From Pezicula radicicola (lineage: Eukaryota > Ascomycota > Leotiomycetes > Helotiales > Dermateaceae), in NCBI GenBank assembly GCA_003008705.1, contig PDUO01000029.1, positions 689,684 through 753,683 on the forward strand: DNA of 64,000 bases, given 5' to 3'. Every line of letters starts with the position of its first letter. Position 1 is the stretch's first letter. The notes below the pieces were generated by a model that was not told the DNA's origin, searched no databases, and saw only the letters and a program-made list of their open reading frames with translations. Positions 44,404 to 55,666 of the stretch are shown here, piece by piece. The translations under genes and the position numbers were made by a program.

Positions 44404-47326
44404 TTTGTGTATAATTGAAAGATTTTCAAGAGGAAGAAGCGGTATAAAGCGATGCTGTTGACGAGTATGGTAATGTATTGTAGTAGGCATGAGGTGGTTG
44501 TGTCAAATCTAGTTGAGGAGGCCGAACTAGATACTTATATGCAAAAGATTGATACCACTCCCATCTTTCAATCGCCTTTTTCCTCGGTCACACACCTTTC
44601 TGCTACAAACTCTATGCTCGTGTCGTTACCCCATTAGGCAGGAGGGACCTCCCCATCCCCAACCTCATGTATCCATCACTAGATAGCTTGCTTTGAATAC
44701 CATGGGTTTCCGTATGCTTGAGTAACAAACGTAATCCCCCGGACCCCGAGTAAGTCATATCTGCCATTGCCAAGTCATTGTGAACCATCATGCCCGTTCT
44801 TGCAGACACTCCACATGAGAATGCAATAAGGTCTGAAAGGGGACTCTTGGCTCAAGATATGTGCCTTGTAAAGAATCAAAGATCATCTTTACGAGTCTCT
44901 AAGTTGGCTGTAGTTCACAAAAGTCCCGCGATGATCTCTCTGTTTACCCGAATCGTCCATTTTGATAGGTCTCTTGCAACTTCTCGGAATTGGAAGGTAC
45001 CATAGATGATTCAATATGCCCTTTCCGATCTCATATTGGCCAAGATTATTCAAGGTGGTCTACTAGATGTTGTGCTACCCAGCACACCACCCCCCCAAAA
45101 AGACCTCCTATTAGCGGAATTCCATTGTTGCCGTAGTTCAAGTTTATTCTTCCATTACCTACTTAGAAATACATATCTAAATATAAAAATTCCCAACAAA
45201 TCTGATCTGTTTGTGAAGGCTAGGTAGGCACATAACAGACGTAGCAGGGGGATTCTCAAATGGCCATCGATAAGGTTTTACAAGGCATAGTGTCGCTGGT
45301 CGAATCTAGATATTTGATTCCGCCATACCAGGGGATATCTTCTAGCGACGAGGTACTTTATGTTATTGGTGGTCAGCAGCCGGAGATAGTAGAGGAGTCT
45401 TACCAATATGACTTTTTCGGAGGCTCGGAGTGCGTCATCATCTATCTTACTTTACAATGTGCCATCAGCAAGTCTTCGCAACAAGCCGGCTTGGGAGGTT
45501 AGAAATACGGTCTTCGGGCAGAATTGACTAGCGGTTACAGTTAAATATGGGGCTCGAGCAGACAGCTGTAGATGAGGGCTGCCTGCAAGTGACTATAGCT
45601 TGAAGAACAACTTGGCATACGCTAGGCCGAGACAACCACAACAACCCTCTGGTGGCCCCATTTTTGATAGGATAATCAATGAGTACTGAGATTGGACATC
45701 AGGTTCCCATCTTGCACCACTCAAGCTCCATATCCGTATCGTTAATATTCAACAACCCATATATCGCAGGGACATACTGACAGTTCTTTCAGCAGAAGTT
45801 AGCATTATCAACTTGGGATTGTGGTAACCCCTTGCACGTTCCTTGAGCACACGGACGACGGGATACTACCTAAGGACATTCTGCAAGTCATCAATACTTT
45901 CGAAGATTTGCTTCCGAAATTCGAGCCTATCCTCACCTGCAGGTACCCCAACAGTTTTCTTATCGCCAAGGGCCATGGCATAAAAATTCTGTTGTCAAGT
46001 CTCCTAGAAGACGATCCAAGGAAATGATAATGTTTCGGTCCGCTCCGAGCCAAGCATTGGTGGATATAACAGCTTACTCGGTGACATTAGTTCGACTGGG
46101 CAGCTGAACAAGCCCAACGGTTTCCTATCAATTAACTTTCTATCGTAGATGTCAGCTTCAGTCTTCAGTCCTAGCTGTAGATCGACCAAGCAACCGAGTT
46201 GATGCACAGTTCTTGTAGAAAGAGCTTATACGAGGCCAGCCAACTACTTCAAATCAGAGAGCTACTATACCTGTCATGAGGGATTACCTTATAGAGGAAT
46301 CCTTACTGAGGTTCAACCCCCACTGCCAGCTGTGTTAGAAGCGGGATTTGATCTACATAGGTAACCCCTAAACTAGATAGAGCCAAGGGTATTCTCCGGC
46401 TTCCCCGACTTGGCTATTCTCACCTCGAGCGACGACATCGGCGGGTAAGAGATCGTGATGATAAATGCCTAGAGATTGACACCACTTTTCCTCCAATTGT
46501 TGCTCCGCTGCTTGTTTCTCAGAAGGAACCGGAGGAACCTTATTAAGGTTTGGGGGCATGTTCATTACTTTTTGACGGGTCGGGCCGCAAGTACTCGAGT
46601 ACTGTCAAGCCCGCAGGTGTTCGCGAATCGGAGTCCGACCACGAAAATGTAGCATTGACAGGGAAGTCGGTATATAGGTACGGTAGGTGACGAGGGTGCA
46701 TTGAGACCTCGTACATCTCGTATAACCGAAGTCTTGTCCTTCCTTAGTCTATATAGATGTGTAACTGGAAGTTAACTAAGGAGTTTTAATCATTAGCCTA
46801 ATTATCAAAACTTGAGAGAAATAAGCGAGGCTAGGCTCGCTAAGGCTGAGCCGGTTGTGATTCGCCCTCAGAAGAACTCCGGTTGTTCGGGTCCACTTCG
46901 GTCATGGTCACTTTTCTGGTTTCTATACTCCGTACAGTAGATTAAAAGTATAGTATTAGGTGAGAGGCGTGAACACCTTATAGCTTGGCGTTCGAATTTG
47001 TTCCTCCCTACATGCATATCACTGCCGCCAGGCTCGGGACTTCTTGGGCCGAAAGACTTGGCTCTAGACTTGGCATGCACGTCAGGTCGTGTACCATACT
47101 GCCATTATTTCGCGCGATTCTTTGTGTCTTACCTCCGTAGATCGTAGATGAGCATACCTACTTTACATATATGAGTTTCTCCGAACCGACTACTCTAGCA
47201 CAGGATCGGCCATCTTGTTTCCTCTAATCTGCACCTCTGCCGCCTTCTTCGTCGCAGGTTTTTTATTTCTCGCTTTCCCTGGCTTTCAACGTTTCTACTT
47301 ACTTCATCGAATCATTCGCTCTCACA
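44404..47326. other. 2.9 kb without a supported gene
   Basis: Promoter of the enzyme gene at the left and a CT-rich leader of the DUF1275 gene at the right. Three frames look slightly protein-like but have no family: 45260-45502 (+, MAIDKVLQGIVSLVESRYLI), 45821-46027 (+, ILQVINTFEDLLPKFEPI) and 46368-46565 (-, MNMPPNLNKVPPVPSEK). They may be remnants of decayed genes. I would not annotate them as genes. Confidence 0.45.
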
Positions 47327-48271
47327 ATGACCACCAACCTTGCGGAAAAGGAGCCAGTTAGCTCAGGAAACAACTCTCCTCTTGAGGTGTCACCGGAGGA
47401 AGCTGGCATACCAATGACCTCCACACGCCCCAGACAGAAATCGATAAGAGAATACTTCGCTGAAGAAGTGAAGCTTAGTCATGTAGACTTGCTCATGTTA
47501 GTCTGCTGTCTTATTACGGGTTTCGTAGACAGCACACTATACAATGGTATGATCTTGTAACCACAACCATCAGGGCCGACGATGTTAATATGTAGTATAG
47601 CTTTCAGCACATTCGTATCCATGCAGACTGGTACTAATACTTTTTTTTTCTCTTCGCTTAATCAACTAACATGTGGATACCTAGGTAATACAATATTCGT
47701 AGCACTTGGAGCATCACACCAAAATACACGGCCATACGGCTGGGCACGATCCCTTACATCCATCGCTTGCTTTATAGTCGGATCCTTCTCCTTCGCTCGA
47801 TTCAACCGACACTTCGGAGCACGACGTCGCGGCACTCTCGTATCCTCCTTCCTACTACAAAGCCTATTCATCCTCCTGGCAGCTGCATTAATCGAAGGAA
47901 AAGTTATCAGAGGCGAAGTACCATCCAGAACAACTGATATCAAATGGAATCAACTAGCTCCTATCGCCTTACTAAGCTTTCAATCCGCCGGACAGATCGC
48001 AGGAAGTAGAGCACTTGACGTTGGAGAGATCCCAACTATTGTTATTACTAGTCTTCTATTTGATCTCTTTTCAGATACGAATCTTTTTAGTCCTGTAAAT
48101 GCGAATGTTAAGAGGAATAGGAGAGCTACGGGGTTTGCTTTGACGCTTATTGGTGCTATTATTGGTGGTTGGGTTTCTAAGGCTACTAAGGGTGTGCAGA
48201 CTATGTTGTTCATTGCTGGTGGAATTAAGCTGGGTTTGACTGTTATATGGGCTTTCTGGTCGAGCGTTTGA
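47327..48271 (+). CDS. DUF1275 (YoaK-like) membrane protein
   Basis: Multi-pass membrane protein of the DUF1275 family; transport role suspected, substrate unknown. Three exons, 47327-47546, 47601-47630 and 47685-48271; introns 47547-47600 and 47631-47684, each 54 bp; 278 residues. The middle exon is only 30 nt and encodes FSTFVSMQTG, so the family motif (VDSTLYNAFSTFVSMQTGNT) is built from all three exons. After a ~50-residue hydrophilic N-terminus come about six hydrophobic segments: LLMLVCCLITGFVDS, NTIFVALGAS, LTSIACFIVGSFSFARF, FLLQSLFILLAAAL, IALLSFQSAGQIAGSRAL and ALTLIGAIIGGWV, plus a final MLFIAGGIKLGLTVIWAFW. The length fits the family. Confidence 0.9.
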
Positions 48272-48760
48272 TGCACTTTCGCGAGTATATAGATAGAGTG
48301 CTCTGCCTTCAACGGGGTGATTACAAACCCCTACGGGGAGGGACATTGAAAGCGTTTAGACTAGACGTACACTTATTGAAATGGCATATATAGACATACA
48401 TTCCTGATGATTCACCACTTGACACTGGTATAGTGACTTTTCAGCTTGACAGTCCCACTTTACAGGTTTACGGAACCCCGGATACGGCCTATAACCAGGT
48501 GCCTAAAATGGTATACATGTATATTGTCGTATTGTCGCATCGTCGTATCGTCATATATGCTGCGTTGTGAGGTGTTCTTCTCTACGGGGTACTGGGGTAA
48601 AGGGTGGGTTTGAGCTCATTGAAGACCTGCCTCCTTAAATTATGGAGCCTCCATAATATCGTTTTATAGTATATAGAACATCTGTACCTACCTACTCATA
48701 TACCCATCAGCTGATTAGTAGATCCTTACTTTGACATCGAATATTAACTTATATATTAAC

Positions 48761-48900
48761 GATTGAATTATGGGAATAGGTCATGTAACCGTCCTCCATA
48801 AGTGGGCCCATTTCTTCGGAACTTCCTTTGCTCCTTACAGAACACAGAATCCAACACCTTTGCCTACCTACATGTTACTTCCAAAAGCCATTCTGCTCAA
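48761..48900. repeat. Direct repeat, left copy
   Basis: Starts GATTGAATTATGGGAATAGG and ends in CCTACCTACATGTTACTTCC plus an AGCCATTCTGCTCAA tail. The right copy at 49659-49780 matches it in the same orientation with an internal deletion; most substitutions are transitions. Confidence 0.75.
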
Positions 48901-48994
48901 TGATTTATAAGCCCGGGAGAGTCGCTGAATCAGAATAAGGCAATCACATGCTCTGTCCGCCTTGCAGTACAATATCTACTCACTCAGATCAAGT

Positions 48995-49135
48995 CCTGCG
49001 CAGAGTCGTAGGCGCCATCTCTTAAGCCTGGGCAGAACCACAGCCATCAGTTAAGTGTTGCACAAAGCCGTAACCATCATTTCGAGTTGCGCAGTCCCGT
49101 AACTATTGTGCAGAGTCACAAATACATATTTACCA
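48995..49135. repeat. Degenerate minisatellite, ~20-33-bp units
   Basis: At least four or five diverged units built on the theme GC(G/A)CAGAGTCGTA..CCATC followed by TTAAG or TTCGAG, starting near 48999, 49031, 49060, 49089 and 49110. A further copy (AAGTCCTACGCAGAGCCGTA) lies at 49289. Confidence 0.65.
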
Positions 49136-49658
49136 AGTCTCTAGAGTGAGCAACCATTTCGGTGTCAAGTACTTCGGTGACACGCTACCTCGAATCTACA
49201 TATCCAAAAGCCTTAAAGATCTCAAGTCGAACCTCTCGAGCGAAGCAATCCTCGAACCTCTTGGTATCGAACTCTCAAGCACTACCGCCAAGTCCTACGC
49301 AGAGCCGTAAGCGCTATCGTCAAGTCTCTGTTTGTCTTCAAGCAACTACCATCCCCAAATCAGTCGATCCATCACGTCAATCCATCAAGTCAATCGTCTC
49401 CCCAAGTCTCTTCCGATTGTGCTCCTCCTCTTCCCCTCCACCGCCCGAATCGAATCGAATTAAGTGGATTATGCGAGCCAAAGTTAAGCTACATTGTAGG
49501 GCTTATAGAAGGGAAGGATAGACATATTTTGGGGTGCGATCGTTTAGGGGTGTGTCATTCGGGATACACAAAAATGGGTGGGAACATATATAAAGAGAGC
49601 TGTTTTGTCATTTTTAAGATTCTACAGGGTGAACTTCCCATACCTCTTCCGAGGCGTG

Positions 49659-49780
49659 TTGAATTATAGGAATAGGCCATGCAGTCGCACTCTATAAGTA
49701 GGCGTATTTCGGAGCTTCGAATACAGCACCTTTACCTACCTACATGTTGCTCCCAATAACCATTTTGTTCAAAATCAACA
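49659..49780. repeat. Direct repeat, right copy
   Basis: Starts TTGAATTATAGGAATAGGCC and contains CACCTTTACCTACCTACATG then TTGCTCCCAATAACCATT. It is the partner of 48761-48900, about 0.9 kb away, with the minisatellite between them. Confidence 0.75.
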
Positions 49781-50942
49781 CAATAGTCACCCTAGTTAAC
49801 GCCCACACTATCCTGGGTGGCCTAGCTCTGCTAGTATCTAAAGAAGATGTTGAAGAGCTCCCTATTATCTAGAAGGTCCCTCTTGAAGAGCGAGCCCAAC
49901 AAGCCCTATCCTGCAATTTCCTTAAGTATTAGAGAAAGGGTCTGGAGCAATGACTATGTCATTAAGGAGTCCCACCGCCTGTGTATCGATGCTCAGGGTC
50001 TTCTTGTGATTGAGGGGAGCTACGGTAGTGTCGTGAAGGTGTGGAGGGGCCTTGTCAACAAACTCCGGGATAACTTTCCTTCTGAATCTGAGCGGCCAAA
50101 TCTCTAATTGGAGGCAAATTCTAAGTCCGAGCCAACACTAGTAGCAATTATCGGCACCGCTATCCTTTATATGTTCCATGAAGCTAGCACATTTGTGGAT
50201 CCTAGACTGGTAGAATTCACCTCGTGGGCTATATTCAACTCTAGGGGCTTTGTGATATAGCATCAAAAGTCGTAGAGTACATATGCAAGAATTTTGTACG
50301 TGAAGACATGCATAATAGCGAATGCTGCTTCATTTTTGGGCACTATTTCTGGACTACAAGGGGATACAGGGACAGTTTGTGAGACTTCCTTAGATAATTG
50401 ACTTCCCCGTTGTGACTGCGGTGTCTATACGAGTACTTATGGACCGACGACGGCAATTAGAAGGTGAGCCGGAAATAACACTACGGAGGAGTTTAAAGTA
50501 GAGCATAAATGCAAGGATACCTGTGCTAGATACCTGTAATAAATACGATCCTCCTTGCTTGCTGCGACTTGCAGCAAAGAGTATTAAGGTTAGTTCCGTT
50601 TAATCCGAAGGGCGCCGAGAAGCCGCAGATGACATTAGCTAATTAGGGTTGATTAAACGCAGCTAATGGCTGGCGGCACATATCAAGACGTTTCTGATCT
50701 CTTCTAATATTTCAGTTTCCACTTCTGAAATAAGTGAAGTTACGTTGCTATTATTTCGGTTGTAGTTGTCAATCTTAATCTCTATGGATTTGGTAAGTTC
50801 TAAGTAAGTGATTTTATTTCCTATATTAGTATTTCCCTCTGTTGGCTCCTTGTCACTTTCCCTATGTTACGAGAGGCACACACAAATAGAAAGCACCGAA
50901 TGTACTTCAATGGGCTTCTATATGGGTGCTATTGTCTCTGTG

Positions 50943-50977
50943 GAAGAAAGAAGAAGAAGAAGAAGAAGAGAAGAAGC
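50943..50977. repeat. GAA microsatellite
   Basis: A near-perfect run of GAA triplets. A chance open frame through it encodes only low-complexity Lys or Arg. Confidence 0.85.
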
Positions 50978-51521
50978 AAGGGCAAGAGCAAGAAGTGGTT
51001 GGCTAGTGCCCACGTGACCCAACACCCTACTTGTTCCTACGAATTGAACTTTGTGCCGTGGATTAATGTTGAACTAGCTTCTGAAGAAACAAATCCAACT
51101 CTATAATGATAAAATAGGAAAATTAGGTATGATAACCTTATAATCTAGCGTTGATTTAGCATTAGTATCGAACACTGCCTGGTAGTACCAGTGTTCGAGA
51201 ATGTTAAAGTCTTAAGGATGTAAAAAGATAAATGTACTTTATATCTCAGAATCCATTTAATGAACGCATAAATGAAATTATTAGGAACTAAGCAGTGGCG
51301 CCGATTCCGACTTCCCAGTTTATTTAGATTTATTGAACTGCTATCTTATTGCACTCCTCCACCTGTTTTGATGTATCTAGATATCCATGTACAACTTAAC
51401 CTTGATTGTAGTTCTTAGAAAGGGGTGAATTAAACTAATTCCTTCCACCCTCCCATCCTACTCTACACTCTATACATATCCCTAAATACTCATATCTACC
51501 TCAACAAACCAATCAAACAAA

Positions 51522-51595
51522 GCTCGCTTAGCTCAGTTGGTTAGAGCGTGGTGCTAATAACGCCAAGGTCGCCAGTTCGACCCTGGTAGTGAGCA
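51522..51595 (+). tRNA. tRNA-Ile (anticodon AAT)
   Basis: 74-nt cloverleaf. The acceptor arms GCTCGCT (51522-51528) and AGTGAGC (51588-51594) pair with one G-T; discriminator A at 51595. The D-arm contains TTAGCTCAGTTGGTTAGAGC (A-box), the T-arm GGTCGCCAGTTCGACCCTGG region holds the B-box GTTCGA. The anticodon stem TGGTG/CGCCA closes the loop CTAATAA, so the anticodon is AAT (read as IAU), isoleucine. There is no intron. A TTTT Pol III stop lies at about 51614. CCA is not encoded. Confidence 0.96.
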
Positions 51596-51831
51596 AATTC
51601 TTCAAGTCTATTCTTTTGCAGTTTTTCGCCCTCTTGAGGAGGGGTTCATGGTATTTTTTTCTTCTCCTGGATTTCTGATGAGTGGCGATGTGGAGGAGTT
51701 CCTCCTGTTCTTTTTTTTTCTGCTCCCTTTTGTGGACGGTACTCGTACTAGTGAAGTGGTGTAGGTAAGGTAGGTAGGAGGGTCACCAACGACTTGACTC
51801 ACAGTCCCTTTCTCGATCTCTCACCTCAACT

Positions 51832-51861
51832 CCAACCCTAACCCCAACCCTAACCCCAACT
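51832..51861. repeat. Short interstitial telomere-like repeat
   Basis: CCAACCCTAACCCC occurs twice in tandem, just past the stop codon of the minus-strand transporter at 51868. The opposite strand reads TTAGGG/TTGGGG, close to the fungal telomere repeat. Another CCCTAACCCCTAA lies inside the coding region near 51908-51924. Confidence 0.7.
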
Positions 51862-51867
51862 TCAACT

Positions 51868-53335
51868 CTACGCCTTCCACAACCACCTCCTCTTCTCAAC
51901 AGCATCCCAAACCCTAACCCCTAATACACAAACCGCAGCACCAGCAAAAAGACCACCATCAAACAAGACAACCCTCCCATAATTACCCAACAAACTCTCG
52001 CCCAAAATCTGTCCACCAACGGGACTCCCAAACATCAAACCCAAGCCCCTAACAAAATAAACAAAGCCATTAACACTAGCATAAGCCTGCAATCCAAAAA
52101 CCTCAGCGATAGTAGTAGGAAAAAGTGCATTATAACCACCTCCCGCAATCCCATACGTAACCACGAAAAGTAACCACAATAGTTTATTTCCAGCACCGAA
52201 AGTAGAGGAAAGCCAGAATCCAAAGACGGAAATGAGACAGAGGAAGATAGTCAAGATTAGAGTATTCTGACGTCCGAATCTATCGCCTGCTATACCAGTC
52301 ATAATCCGACTTATAGAATTCACCCCATTCGAAACAGCTAATAACGTAGCTCCGAAACTAGCTGAATAACCTAGAGCGACACTATATTCAGAAAGAAAGG
52401 TTAAAGGTAGACCATTTCCACCAGCTTGAAGGAAACCAGCTCCTACACTAAAGAGGAAAGCAGGTTTCATGGCTAATGATAAATTTACGTGTGTTGCTCT
52501 GTATCCGACGAAACGGGATGGTGATGCTGTTATTGCTATTGGTAGGGAGATTATGATGTTTAGGAAGGAGAGAAGTCGTAGTGTCCATCGGGGTCCGATT
52601 GCTGTTAGGAGGTATCGGATGAAGGGGGAGAAGATGAGGCCGCCTATACCGGATCCTGAGAGGATAAGTCCCATTGCGCTTCCGCGGTGAGAGGTGAAGT
52701 ATTCGGGTGCTGTGCTTAGGATGGGGAAATAGAGGAGTGAGGAGCCGATTCCGTAGAGGAGTCCTTGGGTTAGGAGGAGATGCCATATCTAGTTTTAAAT
52801 TAAGGTACTTAGTAAGTAAATTGACTTATTTTATTTTATTATAGAGGTATCATCGAAAGAAAAAGATACAATAACGAACCTGTGTACTCAAACTAGCAAG
52901 ACCAAATCCCAAACTCATGAACAAAACACCCATTACACCAATCCATCTCGAACCCTTAGTACCAGCCCTCGAAATCAAAGGATTAACAAAGATACTACCC
53001 GCCCATGTAAGTCCAGATCCTAAAGTACCTACAAATGCAACTAAAGCACCTTGATTTTGAGCAGATGCTGGTAACATGTCTTGAGAGGCCGAGATATAGT
53101 AGGATTGAAAGACTCCATATGATTGATTAAATCCAATTGTTATACATATGGTTAGAAAACTTGATATTAGGACGAGGATTTGTCGTTGTCGGGTTATTGG
53201 ACGGAGATCACTACTAGTTGCTTGATCACGTGGGTACTGGGATACCGTTTGGTGCGTGTTCGCTTCTGCATCATGGTGGTCTAGTGATGATGCATCTATA
53301 GGTGCAAGTGGTATTGATATGGTTGTGGTTGACAT
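51868..53335 (-). CDS. MFS transporter, monocarboxylate-permease type
   Basis: Twelve-helix major facilitator, MCT-like fungal subgroup. Minus strand, two exons, 52880-53335 and 51868-52788, intron 52789-52879 (GTTCGT donor); 458 residues. A ~50-residue hydrophilic N-terminus precedes the first helix (ILVLISSFLTICITIGFNQS), followed by YGVFQSYY, the subgroup's first-helix signature. Other markers are GTLGSGLTWAGSIFVNPL, YFTSHRGSAMGLILSGSGIG (the helix-4/5 signature of this group), GNGLPLTFLSEYSVALGYS, RIMTGIAGDRFGRQNTL and TTIAEVFGLQAYASVNGFVY. A plasma-membrane uptake or efflux role for organic acids or similar molecules is inferred; no substrate can be named. It ends in VEKRRWLWKA. Confidence 0.9.
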
Positions 53336-53923
53336 GACTTATTTTCGTTATCGTTAATTCGGAATAGCTTCTGTGAGCATAACTTCATCTGGAGCCCCAA
53401 CCTTGGCAGAGGAGAGAGCGGGAAATTTTCATATATTTATACCCTTGAAAATTGCTGACTGATCTGATCGACAACGCCATAGACGCCGGGCAGTAGTGGG
53501 ATATATGCGGTTTATTCCCGTACCTCGCGCTCTGCTCTGCGCCGACCAGTTCATGAATCGCTTAATCGGCTAAGATTTATAAACTCGGGACATGTCGGCG
53601 AGGGATTCATCATGGATTAAGCGATTCATGAACTATTTCTCTCTCCCAAACCCTCTGAAGAATTGGAGTCTGATAATGATAACAACGATCCTACTAATAG
53701 CAAGTTGCAAAAAGGAGTAGATTCGCAGAAACGAAAAGGCTGGATGAAGCCTAGAGAGATAAACGTAACTAGTATATGCCGCCGGACAAGGAATACTCCG
53801 TAATGTTGGATAAGACACTACTAATGTGTGGGCCGGGAATCTCTTCTTACTTGATCTAAAAGGAAAAGAGATATTCGAATTGAAGAAATAGCTCTACATC
53901 ATAGCCCTTTGGTACCCTCACAT
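53336..53923. other. Spacer between the two transporter genes
   Basis: Holds the promoter of the monocarboxylate-type transporter (left side) and the 3' region of the DHA2-type transporter (right side). It contains the 20-bp inverted repeat at 53548-53634; otherwise nothing is seen. Confidence 0.5.
53548..53634. repeat. Perfect 20-bp inverted repeat, 47-bp spacer
   Basis: AGTTCATGAATCGCTTAATC (53548-53567) is exactly reverse-complementary to GATTAAGCGATTCATGAACT (53615-53634). The match stops at both ends of the 20 bp. The arms lie about 210-300 bp upstream of the monocarboxylate-type transporter's start codon. Confidence 0.9.
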
Positions 53924-55666
53924 TTACTGCTTAACTTCAACGCTAGTAGTGACGTCCGCTGGAGTAGCTTCCTCAATTTCCTCCGGGTCATCAACTACCT
54001 CATTATTTGTCATAACGAAACTCGCTAACGCAGCAACCACAATCTCAGCTAACGCCAAGTAGAAAACACCTCTCGTCGCTTTCATATACACTTCCACAAC
54101 AGCCTGCCTTTGAGCGCCCTCTAAAGTTTTCAACGCTTCGAAATTTGCTGACACATCAGCTAGAATGCTTGGATAATCCGCCAATAGCACGCGCAGGTCA
54201 CCGATGGAGATCTTTTCGAAGACTGTTGATGCTAAGGTGATGCCTAGTGCTAGACCGGTGGATTCCACAGTCCAAGATGCAGCCTGAATGACCACTTGTT
54301 GTGGTTCGGGGACTGAGGTGAGGACCCCCATTAATCGGGTCACTACAGCACCGCCATTGCCGATGCCGATGAGTGTTACATAAAGAAAAATGGCGTAAGG
54401 AGGTGTGTGCTGCGTCATGGTACAGAGTGCTACCACCCCCAGTACGTAGCAAATCTGCACGGGAATGTTGACATAGAAGTATCGAGCCGTTCGCTCAACG
54501 ATGAACCCTGCTATGAAGGAACTTGTTGCTATGCCTGCTGCCATTGGTATGAATCGTAAACCGCTGGCACCGGTGCTATATCCGAGGACTTGTAAATAAA
54601 TAGGTACGTAGAAGATTATAGATACGTTGGCGGCGCTGGCGAAAAAGAAGGAGACCTGGGACGCGGAAACTGTGCGGTGGAGCATATTTCGGAGAGGAAG
54701 AACGGGGTTGGTTGCTTTGAGGTAATCCCAGAATAGGAAGACGAGGAGGCTTAGCAAGGCAATAACGAAGCAGACGATTACCATGGGGCTTGCCCAACCG
54801 ACACTGGTTCCTCCTGAGTTTAATGCAAGCTGAAAGAGCACTAGTGCTAGTACAAGAGTGAAGCCCCCGAGATAATCGATATGCCTGAGGAGGGAGGTGC
54901 CCGTCTTGACTTGAGGGATCTTTACGACGAAGAAGACCATGATGCCGTTGAGAACTATGATGGGCGGTTGGATGAGAAATGCCCACCGCCATCCAATAGC
55001 CTCATTGATTCCGCCTCCATAGATACCGCCAAGCGCAAAGACTACTCCATAGCAGATGTTACCAAGACCTTCAATCAGAGCTCGTTTTCTCAAGGGCACC
55101 ATATCAGTCTCGACGAAAGCCGTAATGCTGACGATTGCACCGCCACCCATCCCCTCTATAATACGGCCCAGCAGGAAAACTCCAAGGTTCGGTGCGAGAC
55201 CGCATAGCAATGTTCCTACAGCAAAGAGAGTATAGCAGACCATAAGTCCCTTTCTACGTCCGTATATATCTGTCAAATGCCCACTCAGAGGTTGAGATAC
55301 TGAAGCTCCAAGTGGGAATGTTGTTTGTATCCATGATAGCTTGGACAGCGAGTTATAACTGGATGAGATAGGACCGGAAATTGTACCCAGCATTGTATCA
55401 TCTATATTCAATTAGCATTGCTGAAGTAGCTATCAGAAGCAGTGAGTAAACTCACCCAGTACAACAAGCAGAGTTCCTAACCATAAACCCGCCAATATCA
55501 CTATCAGACGAGCTGTTGATGGTTCTCTACTTGGAACTACTTCTGCTGAACTTTCAACATTTTCATTTGGGGCATCTTTCGCATTCGGTGTTTCAATGCC
55601 ACTGGTATTGGAGGGCATGTGATGACTATCTTCCGCAGAAGGCTCACTTTCGACAACCTTTTCCAT
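53924..55666 (-). CDS. MFS transporter, DHA2 drug:proton antiporter type
   Basis: Fourteen-helix major facilitator of the fungal multidrug/toxin efflux group. Minus strand, two exons, 55456-55666 and 53924-55401, intron 55402-55455 (54 bp); 562 residues, normal for the group. A Ser/Glu-rich N-terminus leads into helix 1 (LIVILAGLWLGTLLVVLD), followed by DTMLGTISGPISSSYNSLS. Motif A is GHLTDIYGRRKGLM; motif B-like sequence is GRIIEGMGGGAIVSI; GLGNICYGVVFALGGIYGGG and AIGWRWAFLIQPPIIVLNGI are the conserved helix-5/6 regions. The protein ends in an acidic tail (NNEVVDDPEEIEEATP). Expected role: plasma-membrane efflux of toxic or secondary metabolites; no biosynthetic genes lie beside it here. 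Confidence 0.93.

Larger units (their letters stand above)
48272..51521. other. 3.2-kb gene-poor region with several repeats
   Basis: No gene is supported. It contains a pair of ~120-140-bp direct repeats (48761-48900 and 49659-49780), a degenerate minisatellite (48995-49135 with a further copy at 49289), and a GAA microsatellite (50943-50977). An open frame at 49847-50107 (ERVWSNDYVIKESHRLCIDA) has some protein character and could be a gene remnant. Confidence 0.55.

Noticed and set aside
48995..49135. Considered as a CRISPR-like array
   Set aside because: Eukaryotic context, units diverged and contiguous without unique spacers, no associated genes.
49162..49521. 119-codon open frame
   Set aside because: Ser-rich, overlaps the minisatellite theme and has no domain.
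51596..51640. Looked for a second tRNA after tRNA-Ile
   Set aside because: No further A-box/B-box pair or cloverleaf was found.
51868..55666. Considered the two MFS genes as part of a secondary-metabolite cluster
   Set aside because: No polyketide synthase, peptide synthetase, terpene cyclase or pathway regulator is visible beside them; one flank is a decayed retroelement.
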